Source: Acidobacteriota bacterium
GTDB lineage: Bacteria; Acidobacteriota; Terriglobia; Bryobacterales; Bryobacteraceae
Assembly (NCBI GenBank): GCA_026394055.1
Contig: JAPKYZ010000023.1
Coordinates: forward strand, 1 to 46,885
Length of the DNA: 46,885 nt
Direction: 5' to 3'
Each line of letters starts with the position of its first letter. Positions within the stretch are counted from its first letter, which is position 1. The translations under genes were made by a program, and so were the position numbers. Shown here piece after piece: positions 1-7,910 of this stretch. The notes under the pieces are model-generated. The model was not told where the DNA came from and made no database searches. It was given only the letters and a program-made list of their open reading frames with translations.

Positions 1-245
1 TACTGCTTTTTGCGCTTGAATTTGAACACCAGGGTCTTGGCACCGCGATCCTGCAGTTCGATCGTACCGGTCACCTTGGCGCCGGCCACGTCTGAACCAG
101 TCAGCAGTGAGCCATCTTTTTCCACCGCGAGCACCCGGCCCAGTTCCACCTGCGTACCAGGGTCACCCGCCAGCTTTTCCAACCGTACCACCTGGCCCGG
201 CTGAACGCGGTATTGCTTGCCACCATTTTCGACTACAGCGTACAT
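1..245 (-). CDS. rplU: 50S ribosomal protein L21, 5' part (runs off left edge)
   Basis: Ribosomal protein L21 of the large subunit binds 23S rRNA. The visible 81 residues begin [18 protein letters not shown] and reach KFKRKKQ, matching the N-terminal four fifths of L21, which is about 100 residues in most bacteria. The last two bases of the window start the next codon with TA, which fits the tyrosine that usually follows in this family, so the gene is cut by the window edge rather than ended. An AAGGA ribosome-binding site lies 6 bases before the ATG. rpmA (L27) would be expected just beyond the edge on the same strand. Identification is firm. Confidence 0.93.
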   Translation of the reverse strand, partial: MYAVVENGGKQYRVQPGQVVRLEKLAGDPGTQVELGRVLAVEKDGSLLTGSDVAGAKVTGTIELQDRGAKTLVFKFKRKKQ

Positions 246-300
246 AAATGTCCTTGAGGTTGTCAGGGCGCACACGTCCACCGGGTGGCCACAAAGTATG

Positions 301-329
301 AGAATAGCATGACTCGGCCAAGCGCGCAA
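301..329 (-). promoter_or_regulatory. candidate sigma-70-like promoter of rplU
   Basis: On the minus strand a TTGCGC hexamer (324-329) and a TATTCT hexamer (301-306) are separated by 17 bases and point toward the rplU start codon, 56 bases downstream. Spacing is ideal and both hexamers are near consensus. This is an inference from sequence only. Confidence 0.45.
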
Positions 330-377
330 ATTTGGCGCCCCGATCCCGCCGGGATGCCCGGCACCGCGCACGGAGCA

Positions 378-1679
378 CTAGCGCAGGATCAGGTTCAGCA
401 GATTCTCGTTCTTAAAGGTGACGCCCAGAAACGCCACGCACATCTCATCCTCCGTCCCTTCGCCCCAGCGGACCACCTTGGGGGGACTCGACGGGTTGCG
501 CGGATTTTGGTCGGAGTTGTCGTACTTGCAGGTCATCTTAATACGGGAGAACGCCGGCAGCTCCACCGGCTTTTCGTAGGTGTAGGCGCCCTGCCAGTTG
601 AAATCCCAATTGTTGATCCAGATCAGCGGCTGCGGATCGCCACCGGAGGGCAGCTCCACCCAAGCCCGAATGTCGCGGCCCAGCAGGTGCATGTGCGGAA
701 ACACGTTGATCGCCTGGGCGTCCAGCAGAATGGGCACGGTGAAGTCGAAGTTGGCCTGATAGTTGGGGTCGCCCGCGGGAATAGTCAGCCGCGTCTGCAC
801 CATGGGCAAAAAGTAGAGCGACTTCTCCACCGGCTTCTTGGAGTAGTAGAGCCCGATCCGCGTCTGGTCCGGGTCGGTGGACACGGCCGTGTAGTAGTGG
901 ATCTGCATGATGATTTTGGCGCGGCGGGAGAGCTTCAGGCCGATGTTTTCCGGCAGCAGCCGCGTCCGGCTTCCCGGCGCCCAACCACCCAGCGCATAGT
1001 TGAAGCCCAGCAGGCTGTTCAGTGAATTCTGCGCCCCACTGCCACCCACCAGCGACACGCCGGGTCCGCCGTAGCAGTTGTAGCCAGGTGATCCGTCGGC
1101 GCCATCCTTCTTCTCCGCTTCGCCGCTCTCATCGAGATACAGAATGATGTGGTGTACGCTTTTGCGATTGCCCGGCAGGTAGTCGACGGCGGCGATGAAC
1201 TTGTCGTCCTCCAGCTTCGGATCGAGCACGAAGCAGCGGTAGAGGTCCCGCCCGCGCGGAGGCGTGAACGAGGCCGGCATTTCGAGAATCTTGTCCGGAT
1301 CGCCCAAGGGCCAAGCCGCTTTGTTCTCGACCGCCGGCGGCAAGTCCGCCTCATCGCCTTGCGGCGCGCCCGCTTCCACCCAGTCGAGAATCTGCTGCTT
1401 CTCGTCCGCCGTCAGCGCAAAGGAATCGAGAAACTTGCCATGCCCCTCCACCGGCTTCCAGTGCGGCATCAGGCCGTCGTTGAGCACCCGCTTGATATCG
1501 GGCGCCCAAGTGGAAGCGAGTTCAAAACTGGTGAGCGCGAACGGAGCGATATCGCCGGGCCGGTGGCACTGGATGCACTTGGCCTGGAAGATGCGGGAGA
1601 TCTCGCGCGAATAGGTGGGTTGGGCGAAGGCAGCGCCACCGGCCGCGATCAAGAGCCCAAGTCCACACAGTACCCGCAT
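378..1679 (-). CDS. secreted cytochrome c / copper type II monooxygenase-like protein
   Basis: A 433-residue exported protein. Residues 1-19 form a signal peptide ending in AAFA, and the ATG at 1679 is chosen because the longer open frame upstream has no family character. A single c-type haem motif CIQCH sits at residues 35-39. The C-terminal two thirds resemble the copper type II ascorbate-dependent monooxygenase fold (PHM/DBH type). The adjacent His pair H176-H177 and H261 (IHYY) are in place for the first copper. H329 and H331 in FPHMH and M413 in EMC are in place for the second. The substrate is unknown. It could use haem-delivered electrons instead of ascorbate, which is inference. It lies 47 bases after ispF on the same strand and may be cotranscribed with it. 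Similar cytochrome-monooxygenase proteins are common in Acidobacteriota. Confidence 0.75.
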   Translation of the reverse strand: MRVLCGLGLLIAAGGAAFAQPTYSREISRIFQAKCIQCHRPGDIAPFALTSFELASTWAPDIKRVLNDGLMPHWKPVEGHGKFLDSFALTADEKQQILDWVEAGAPQGDEADLPPAVENKAAWPLGDPDKILEMPASFTPPRGRDLYRCFVLDPKLEDDKFIAAVDYLPGNRKSVHHIILYLDESGEAEKKDGADGSPGYNCYGGPGVSLVGGSGAQNSLNSLLGFNYALGGWAPGSRTRLLPENIGLKLSRRAKIIMQIHYYTAVSTDPDQTRIGLYYSKKPVEKSLYFLPMVQTRLTIPAGDPNYQANFDFTVPILLDAQAINVFPHMHLLGRDIRAWVELPSGGDPQPLIWINNWDFNWQGAYTYEKPVELPAFSRIKMTCKYDNSDQNPRNPSSPPKVVRWGEGTEDEMCVAFLGVTFKNENLLNLILR

Positions 1680-1726
1680 ACCGACATGGTACCCGGATTG
1701 CGTGCCCGGTGAAATCCCGCTCTGCC

Positions 1727-2221
1727 TCAGCCGGGAAGCTCGCGGGACAACGTGATGATCGCCTGCGCCTCCGCCGACCGGCCCTCGCCCACGGGACCCA
1801 CCTTTTCCGAGGTCTTGAACTTGACGTTCACCCGGTCCAGCGGCAATCCCAGAATCTGCGCCACCGATTCGCGAATGCGCGCGCGGTAGTCTTTCAACTT
1901 GGGCCGCTCCAGAATCACCGTGCAATCGGCGTTCACTAGCGTAAAGCCCAATGCCTCCGCCAACTGCCGCGCGTGCTCCAGGAACCGGGTGCTGGCCGCA
2001 CCCTTCCAGCGCGGGTCCGTGTCCGGGAAGTGCATGCCGATGTCGCCCAACGCGGCGGCACCCAACACCGCATCGGTCAGCGCATGCAGCAGGATGTCCG
2101 CGTCGGAGTGGCCATCAAGACCGAACTCGGATTCAATGGTGACGCCGCCAATGATCATCGGCCGGCCGGTGGCCGTACGGTGGTTGTCCCAGCCGAGGCC
2201 GCTGCGGTACTCGAGCGCCAT
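1727..2221 (-). CDS. ispF: 2-C-methyl-D-erythritol 2,4-cyclodiphosphate synthase
   Basis: IspF cyclises CDP-methylerythritol 2-phosphate in the MEP isoprenoid pathway, as a cytosolic zinc-dependent trimer. The 164-residue length is normal. The metal ligands are visible as D12 and H14 in GLGWDNHR and H46 in SDADILLH. The FPDTD segment and the C-terminal SEKVGPVGEG motif are also present. Its ATG overlaps the ispD stop codon by one base (TAATG), so the two are translationally coupled. A downstream ATG at residue 22 would remove a metal ligand, so the first ATG is correct. Confidence 0.95.
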   Translation of the reverse strand: MALEYRSGLGWDNHRTATGRPMIIGGVTIESEFGLDGHSDADILLHALTDAVLGAAALGDIGMHFPDTDPRWKGAASTRFLEHARQLAEALGFTLVNADCTVILERPKLKDYRARIRESVAQILGLPLDRVNVKFKTSEKVGPVGEGRSAEAQAIITLSRELPG

Positions 2222-2931
2222 TAGTGGCTTGCCGTCTCCTGCGACAGCAGCAGTTTGGCTAGATCCATGTCGGTTGGTTTGGTGATCTTGATGTTGCGGT
2301 CGCTACCCGGCACCACCGTGACTTCCACTTCTTCCAGACGCTCCACCAGGCTCGATTCGTCGGTGCCGGTGAATTCGTCGGCACGCGCGCGGTCGTAGGC
2401 GCGCTTCAGCAGATCGAGCCGGAAGATCTGCGGGGTCTGCGCCAGCACCAAACGCTCCCGGGAGATGGTGGTGCGGATCTTGTTCAGATGCACCTGCTTC
2501 ACTGTATCGACGGGCACAATGCCGACAATCGCCGCTCCGCATTCCGCCGCCGCGTCGATCGCTTTGTCGATCAAGGCCGGTTCGATAAACGGCCGCACCG
2601 CGTCATGCACCGCCACCAGAGCCGTGTCAGCGCTCAAGGTCGCCAGCGCATTTTCTACCGAATGCTGCCGCGAATCGCCACCTTCCACCAGGCGGACCGG
2701 CGTCGAGAAAGTTTCCTTCGCCATCAAGTCCGCGAACCACTCCATGTCTTCCGGGCGCAGGGCCACCACAATCTCGGTGACGCGCGGGGAGGCCGCAAAC
2801 TTGCGGAGGGTGTGGATGAGAACGGGTACGCCTTCCAGCAGCATAAACTGCTTGCGGCTGGTGCCCGCCTTCTCCGGGGTCTTCATACGGGTACCCAGCC
2901 CGGCGGCCGGTAGGATGACGGAAACTTTCAT
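2221..2931 (-). CDS. ispD: 2-C-methyl-D-erythritol 4-phosphate cytidylyltransferase
   Basis: IspD transfers CMP from CTP to methylerythritol 4-phosphate, the third step of the MEP pathway, in the cytosol. The 236-residue protein starts with the nucleotide-binding signature LPAAGLGTRM (residues 7-16), followed by SRKQF. The VHDAVRPF motif in the middle and ITKPTDMDLA near the end are typical. ispF follows with a one-base overlap. The PIN/TRAM gene upstream is on the same strand, an arrangement resembling the yacL-ispD-ispF order of Firmicutes, but here separated by about 210 bases containing a repeat element. Confidence 0.95.
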   Translation of the reverse strand: MKVSVILPAAGLGTRMKTPEKAGTSRKQFMLLEGVPVLIHTLRKFAASPRVTEIVVALRPEDMEWFADLMAKETFSTPVRLVEGGDSRQHSVENALATLSADTALVAVHDAVRPFIEPALIDKAIDAAAECGAAIVGIVPVDTVKQVHLNKIRTTISRERLVLAQTPQIFRLDLLKRAYDRARADEFTGTDESSLVERLEEVEVTVVPGSDRNIKITKPTDMDLAKLLLSQETASH

Positions 2932-3009
2932 GGTCGGCGGTCTGCCTTTGGGTCTCCCATTGTAGCGCCCGGCCGGGGAGGCGCGGGTGACAGACGTGCG
3001 AATAGAGGC

Positions 3010-3147
3010 TAATGCCCTATCTCCGTTCAGTGCATTTCAAGATTCACGCCAAGGCACCAAGCCGCCAAGAAATCCCCTTTGCGGCTTTGCGGCTTCGCGG
3101 GAGTATGGCTCAGGACATTTGTCCTGGAGCTCGGAGACAGGGCATTA
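3010..3147. repeat. MITE-like element with terminal inverted repeats
   Basis: TAATGCCCTATCTCCG (3010-3025) and CGGAGACAGGGCATTA (3132-3147) are inverted repeats matching at 15 of 16 positions. Between them lie a self-complementary stretch (about 3043-3102) with CCAAGGC/GCCGCCAAG on one side and repeated TTTGCGGC units on the other, and a tight hairpin CAGGACATTTGTCCTG (3111-3126). The right terminus supplies the stop codon of the PIN/TRAM gene. No transposase is encoded. Whether it is mobile or only a structured spacer cannot be told from one copy. Confidence 0.6.
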
Positions 3148-4128
3148 AGCCCCCGGGGCGGCCCGTTCCGCGGCTTTGGGCTCATAGACGGCGTGCTGGC
3201 GTTCGTCGTACTTGCCGAAAATCATCTTGCCGGCGGTGGTCTGCAGCACGCTCGTCACCGTGACGTCGATGGTTTTGGAGATCTGGCGGCGGGCGTTGTC
3301 CACCACCACCATGGTGCCGTCGTCCAGATAGGCGACGCCCTGGTTATGCTCCTTGCCCTCTTTCAAGATGAAGACCCGCATCATCTCGCCGGGCAGCACC
3401 ACGGGACGCACGGCGTTGGCCAGCTCATTAATGTTCAACACGGCGACGCCACGGACCTGGGCCACTTTGTTCAGATTGAAGTCGTTGGTGACCACTTTGC
3501 CGCCGAGCAGCCGCGCGAGCTCGATCAGCTTCATGTCGACGTCCCGCACTTGCGGAAAATCCTGATCGGTGACCTGCACGCCCAGGTCCGGCATCTTCTG
3601 CAGGCGCTGCAAAATGTCCAGGCCACGGCGGCCGCGGTTGCGCTTCAGGGAATCGGCCGAATCGGCCACCATTTGCAGTTCGCGGAGGACAAACTGCGGG
3701 ATCACCAGAGGTCCTTCAATGAACTTCGCCTCGCAGATGTCCGCAATCCGCCCGTCGATGATCACACTGGTATCGAGGATTTTGGGGATGGCCGCCGTGC
3801 CGGCCGAGGCCCCGCGCAACACTTCGGCGCCATCGGCACCCGCCATCAGGCCGACGTAGCCCAGGGCCGCCGGCAGCAGCCAGGTCAACCAGTCCTGGCT
3901 GGGCGGCATCGCCGGCAGCAGGCGCGCCGCCAATAAGCCCCCTAAAAGGCCGAGGGCCCCGCCGATCAACCTCGCGGGAGGCAGATGGCGGAGCCTTTGT
4001 TCAGCAAAAACGAAAACGAGAGCCAGACCGATTGAGGGAATCAGATTCCACAACGGGAATTCTTGCCTCAACCCCAGGCCCGTAAGCCCCAAGAGAAACA
4101 AGCCGCGTATCAACCACCGTCCACTCAA
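3145..4128 (-). CDS. membrane-anchored PIN/TRAM-domain protein (YacL family)
   Basis: A 327-residue protein. The N-terminal ~110 residues hold several hydrophobic membrane segments (around 6-20, 27-42, 53-72, 80-97). A PIN nuclease-like domain follows with the acidic motifs LDTSVIIDGRI (from residue 118) and TNDFNLNK. The C-terminal part looks like a TRAM RNA-binding domain. This architecture is that of Bacillus YacL, a putative membrane-bound RNase whose substrate is not known to me. The neighbourhood with ispD and ispF also matches YacL synteny. The stop codon is part of the right end of the inverted-repeat element 3010-3147, so the extreme C-terminus (ERAAPGA) may have been set by that insertion. 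Confidence 0.85.
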   Translation of the reverse strand: MSGRWLIRGLFLLGLTGLGLRQEFPLWNLIPSIGLALVFVFAEQRLRHLPPARLIGGALGLLGGLLAARLLPAMPPSQDWLTWLLPAALGYVGLMAGADGAEVLRGASAGTAAIPKILDTSVIIDGRIADICEAKFIEGPLVIPQFVLRELQMVADSADSLKRNRGRRGLDILQRLQKMPDLGVQVTDQDFPQVRDVDMKLIELARLLGGKVVTNDFNLNKVAQVRGVAVLNINELANAVRPVVLPGEMMRVFILKEGKEHNQGVAYLDDGTMVVVDNARRQISKTIDVTVTSVLQTTAGKMIFGKYDERQHAVYEPKAAERAAPGA

Positions 4129-4192
4129 AACTCACTCCTGCCGGAAAGGTGCATGGAGTATAACACTCCGCACACCGATCCATCGAGAGTAC

Positions 4193-4645
4193 TTAGAGAG
4201 CCTTGGCGAGCTCTTCGGCGAAAGCGCTGGGCGGTCCATCCGGACGGCCTTTGCGATGCTTCTTGCCACCGCGGCGGTTGCGCTGGGCCAGGCCAGCGGC
4301 TCCACCCATGCCCTGCGGGGCACCGGCGGCACCAGCCATGGCGGGCGCGGACGCACCGAAAGCCGGACGCGGCATGGGAGCACCGGTCTTGCCCTTCGGC
4401 GGTTGGGCCGGATTGGCGCGCAACAAGCGGTCTTCCAGCGGAGCCCGATCAAACCGGCGGATGATGGAATTCATCTCCTCCTGGTTGGGAGCCTCGATAA
4501 AAGCAAACCCCTTGGATTCCTGGGTCTCAGGATTGCGGATAACTTTGATATGGTCGGCGACTAGGTTTTCTGCGGTGAGCCACGATTGAATATCGTCGGC
4601 GGTCACCCAGACAGGTAAATTTCCAAGGAAAACGGTAAAGCTCAT
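4193..4645 (-). CDS. single-RRM RNA-binding protein
   Basis: A 150-residue cytoplasmic protein with one RNA recognition motif: RNP2-like VFLGNL near the start and RNP1-like KGFAFIEA around residues 44-51. The tail is rich in Gly, Ala, Met and basic residues (NRRGGKKHRKGR). It resembles the bacterial RRM proteins of cyanobacteria and Acidobacteriota that bind RNA, some in cold response; the role here is unknown. The ATG at 4645 is chosen because the RRM begins right after it; the longer open frame upstream is not RRM-like and runs toward the receptor gene terminator. A TTGACA hexamer (minus strand, 4723-4728) lies in the right direction, but no good -10 box is found at standard spacing. Confidence 0.85.
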   Translation of the reverse strand: MSFTVFLGNLPVWVTADDIQSWLTAENLVADHIKVIRNPETQESKGFAFIEAPNQEEMNSIIRRFDRAPLEDRLLRANPAQPPKGKTGAPMPRPAFGASAPAMAGAAGAPQGMGGAAGLAQRNRRGGKKHRKGRPDGPPSAFAEELAKAL

Positions 4646-4790
4646 GAACGAGGTCGGTTGTACTCCGTTTGGGGATGGGGAAGCAGGCGAGGCCCTTCCA
4701 GCTTTATCAGCGTACCATACCTTGTCAACAACAAATGGGCCCGCGGTGAAGTCCTTCTTTTTCTCGCACGCCGGCAGAGCATTCAAAGGC

Positions 4791-4826
4791 CGCAAAAGCG
4801 AAACGCCCGGCGGGTGAGGCCGGGCG
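4791..4826 (-). terminator. rho-independent terminator of the TonB receptor gene
   Basis: Read on the minus strand, CGCCCGGC (4819-4826) pairs perfectly with GCCGGGCG (4804-4811) around a 7-base loop, followed by TTTCGCTTTTG. It lies about 50 bases after the receptor stop codon. Confidence 0.7.
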
Positions 4827-4875
4827 CTTCAAGGGTCAATCGCGGCTCGTCACGAAGACGGCCGTCCATCTCGAT

Positions 4876-7815
4876 TTAAAACGACAACCGCAACGCCAAC
4901 TGCATAATCCGCGGGTCACCAGTGTTGGTGGCCTGCTGGAAATTGGTGGTGGGCGTGAAGATGTTGGTGGTCGCGTTATAGGTGAGCGGCGTGGCGTTGG
5001 GGCTGGTGAAGTTGGCCCGGTTCAGCGCGTTGAACGCTTCGCCAATCAGGCGCAGCTTCAACCGCTCCGTGGCCAAAGGGATTTCCTTGGACAACCGGAA
5101 ATCCACCGTGCCGATGCCAAAGTTCCGCAGAGTGTTGCGCCCGTAGCCGGGTGAACGGTCGCTGCGCGAGTTGCCATCGCGGTTCAAGTCGACATTCGAG
5201 GTGGCCGAATACGGCAACCCGGACTGCGCCTGGCCGATGAGCGAAACCTGCCAGCCATTCACCAGCAACTTCACCGGCTGGCTGGACCCGCGATAGTAGT
5301 TGGTGTCCCAAACCGCCGACACCACAAACCGGTTCTTGACGTCCGCATTGCCCAGGCCGCGCTCGGCGTTGGGGTTTAGGGTGTCACGAGCGTTCTTGGC
5401 GTCGTCGGTGCCCACCACCACTGAGGTGGCGTCAGGTGCGGTGTCGATCACCTTCGAGAACGTGTAGGAGGCCTGCACCTGGAAGTTGCGCGAATAGCGC
5501 TTCTGCACCTGCAGGAACATGCCGTGATAGATGGAGCTAGCACCGCTGTCGTAAATCGTGATGCGGCCAAAGCTGGTGTTCGGACGGTTCAGCGGGTGGC
5601 GGCCGAAGCTGACCGCGGTGCCGTCGGCCAAGCGCGAGGCAAACTGCTCTTCCGGGAACAGGTTGATATCGCGCGAACGGGTCAAGTTCATGCCGTGCAC
5701 ACCCAGGTAGCCCACCGTGACCGCGACGTCCTTGGCGGCCCGCATTTCGACGTTCACATTCCACTGATAGGAATGGGGCTGTTGGAAATTGGGCTCAAAC
5801 ACGTAGATGTCCGGAGCGCGGGCCAAGGCCGGTGGAGCCGAAAGAATGGCCGGGTAGACCGGCAGCAACGGAGCCTGCGCCGGATTGGCGCCGCTCAGCG
5901 AATAGGTCTGCACCTGGATGCCGTTCTGCGAAATCGAGGTGCCGGTGAGGATCGCCGGGATGCGGGCAAAGTAGTTGCCGATGCCGCCGCGGATCACCAG
6001 CCAGTCACCCTTCGTGGGCTTGTAGGCAAAGCCGAAGCGGCCACCCAGCGTCATCTTCTGGTTGTCGATCTTGGTGGTGTCCAGATTCATGGCCGCCAAG
6101 CCGGCGTTCGGGTTCTTGATCGTGCCCGCCGCATAGCTGAAGCCGTCGTAGCGAACTCCGTAGTTCAGTGTCAGCTTCTGCGTCACCCGCCAGCTGTCTT
6201 GCGCGAATAGGGCAAATTCGGTGGCGTTGGGTTCCGTCAAAGCGCCGGTGCCTCCGCCGCTAAAGCCTTGGGTGAAGGTGGCCGGCCGCTTGGCCGCGAA
6301 ATCGGCCAGCGTGTCGAACGTGTAGGCGCCCGAGAAATTGCCCGGGAAGAAGTTGCCGATCCGCTCCACATTGACGTCACCCCCGAACTTGAAGGCGTGG
6401 TTGCCGTGGTTCCAGGAGAGTGACTGGATGATCTGCGTCTTCTTGGAATTGGTGTAGCGCGGGCTGAAGTTGTTCCGGCCGATGGCGATCATCTGGCGCC
6501 CGGCTTGGCGGATGATCGCTTCCGGCGCCGCCGAATTTGCCTGGCCCGGCTGGTCGTCTTTGAGGAAGACAAAGCGCGAATCCCACACCTTGTTCGACCC
6601 AATCACTTTGTTGTAGCTGACGGCCAGGTTGTCGCTGGAGACGTTGCTGTTGCCCGTGTGCTCCGCCGCGCTCTGGGCGCCGCCGTTTTCAAAGTTCTTG
6701 CCCCGGAACCGGTGGACGTTGTAGCGGACGTAGAAGGTCTGGGTGGAGGAGATGTTCCAGTCGACCTTGGCCGTCCCGATGTCGTTATCGGAGCCCACTA
6801 CGTACGGCGTCAGATAGGGCGCCAGCGTCGTCGCGGCCTGTTGCGACAGCGTATCCGTGGGCACGGCCAGCGGATAGAAAACCGCATTCGGCAGCGTGTT
6901 GCGCTGGCTGTCATAGTTCATAAAGAAGAACAGCTTGTTCTTCCGGATGGGCCCGCCCAGATTGCCGCCGTATTGATTGAAGTGATACGGCTGGCGGACG
7001 ATGCTGCGGGAGTTGTTGAAGAACGTATTGGCATTCAGGTAGCGGTCTCGGAAAAACCAGAAGCCGCCGCCGTGCAGATCGTTGGTGCCGCTTTTGGTGA
7101 TCACGTTCACCACGCCACCGGCCGCCCGGCCGATTTCCGCCGCGTAGCTATTGGTGTTCACCTGGAACTCGCCCACCGCGTCCTGCGAGAACGTGTAAGG
7201 GTTGCGCGTGCCTGCGCGGCCGGAGGATTGGCCGAAGAACAGATTGTTGGAATCGCCGCCGTCGATCATGAGACTGTTCGAGGTGCCACGCAGGCCGCCG
7301 AAGCTCAAGTCGCCGCCGCGGGGGTCCCGCACGACGCCGGGCGTCAGAACGGTGAAGTCGAGAAAGTTGCGGCCGTTGATCGGCAGGTCGCGCACGGACC
7401 GTTCATTGATCACGGTGGAGGTCTGGGAGCGCGTGGTTTCCACCACCGGCGTCTCGCTCGACACCGTCACGGACTCGGTGATGGCGCCCACTTCGAGGCG
7501 CGCATCAATCGCGGCCACGGCGCCCACGGCCAACTGAATGCCGTCACGCTTGAAGGTCTTAAAGCCCTGCAGCTCGACACTCAGGCCGTAACGGCCGACG
7601 GGCAGGCGGAGAAAGTTGAACAAGCCGCTTTCGTTGGTGGAGACCGAACGCGTCAGGCCGGTGGCCGGATTGTTGACGGTCACTTTGGCTCCGGAGACGC
7701 TAGCGCCCTGGGCATCCAGCACCGTGCCGGTGAGCGTTGCGCCGCCCATTTCAGATTGGGCGAATGCGGACCAGCAAAGCGAGACTAATAGAAGGATACG
7801 TAAAACTAAATACAT
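4876..7815 (-). CDS. TonB-dependent receptor with N-terminal carboxypeptidase-regulatory domain (Oar-like)
   Basis: A 979-residue outer-membrane protein. The signal peptide ends near WSAFAQS at residue 20. A CarboxypepD_reg beta-sandwich follows (about 27-110: ATLTGTVLDAQGASVSGAKV), then a TonB plug (about 115-230, with the segment INERSVRDLPINGRNFLDF) and a long beta-barrel. The C-terminus is LALRLSF, with the terminal Phe needed for BAM-dependent assembly. This architecture is greatly expanded in Acidobacteriota and is thought to import large or complexed nutrients; the ligand is not predictable. The gene stands alone, has a terminator, and is preceded by the motif CGCTAAACTAGGGGT (7816-7830), which is also found before aroA. 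Confidence 0.9.
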   Translation of the reverse strand: MYLVLRILLLVSLCWSAFAQSEMGGATLTGTVLDAQGASVSGAKVTVNNPATGLTRSVSTNESGLFNFLRLPVGRYGLSVELQGFKTFKRDGIQLAVGAVAAIDARLEVGAITESVTVSSETPVVETTRSQTSTVINERSVRDLPINGRNFLDFTVLTPGVVRDPRGGDLSFGGLRGTSNSLMIDGGDSNNLFFGQSSGRAGTRNPYTFSQDAVGEFQVNTNSYAAEIGRAAGGVVNVITKSGTNDLHGGGFWFFRDRYLNANTFFNNSRSIVRQPYHFNQYGGNLGGPIRKNKLFFFMNYDSQRNTLPNAVFYPLAVPTDTLSQQAATTLAPYLTPYVVGSDNDIGTAKVDWNISSTQTFYVRYNVHRFRGKNFENGGAQSAAEHTGNSNVSSDNLAVSYNKVIGSNKVWDSRFVFLKDDQPGQANSAAPEAIIRQAGRQMIAIGRNNFSPRYTNSKKTQIIQSLSWNHGNHAFKFGGDVNVERIGNFFPGNFSGAYTFDTLADFAAKRPATFTQGFSGGGTGALTEPNATEFALFAQDSWRVTQKLTLNYGVRYDGFSYAAGTIKNPNAGLAAMNLDTTKIDNQKMTLGGRFGFAYKPTKGDWLVIRGGIGNYFARIPAILTGTSISQNGIQVQTYSLSGANPAQAPLLPVYPAILSAPPALARAPDIYVFEPNFQQPHSYQWNVNVEMRAAKDVAVTVGYLGVHGMNLTRSRDINLFPEEQFASRLADGTAVSFGRHPLNRPNTSFGRITIYDSGASSIYHGMFLQVQKRYSRNFQVQASYTFSKVIDTAPDATSVVVGTDDAKNARDTLNPNAERGLGNADVKNRFVVSAVWDTNYYRGSSQPVKLLVNGWQVSLIGQAQSGLPYSATSNVDLNRDGNSRSDRSPGYGRNTLRNFGIGTVDFRLSKEIPLATERLKLRLIGEAFNALNRANFTSPNATPLTYNATTNIFTPTTNFQQATNTGDPRIMQLALRLSF

Positions 7816-7830
7816 ACCCCTAGTTTAGCG
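7816..7830 (-). promoter_or_regulatory. CGCTAAACTAGGGGT motif before the receptor gene
   Basis: On the minus strand a TAAACT hexamer lies 10 bases before the receptor ATG. The identical 15-base string occurs before aroA (40654-40668), and its first 11 bases occur before the esterase gene (28506-28516). It may be a -10 box for a transcript with almost no leader, or TAGGGG may act as a ribosome-binding site. Confidence 0.4.
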
Positions 7831-7910
7831 TCGGTCTGTTGCGAAACCGTGAAATCCCCGGCTGGGAAAACCTCGCCATGAATCGATTCGAGCGGCTCGC
7901 CCCAGCCTTC

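Noticed and set aside
341..375. Short GC-rich hairpin after the cytochrome/monooxygenase gene
   Set aside because: Only a 6-bp stem with a 3-base loop and no T-tract; not enough to call a terminator.
4646..4795. Longer start for the RRM protein
   Set aside because: The extra 50 residues do not resemble the family, and the ATG at 4645 lies immediately before the first RRM strand.
6505..7788. 427-codon open frame antisense to the TonB receptor gene
   Set aside because: It mirrors codon periodicity of a well-supported gene, has no start signal and shows composition typical of antisense reading in GC-rich DNA.
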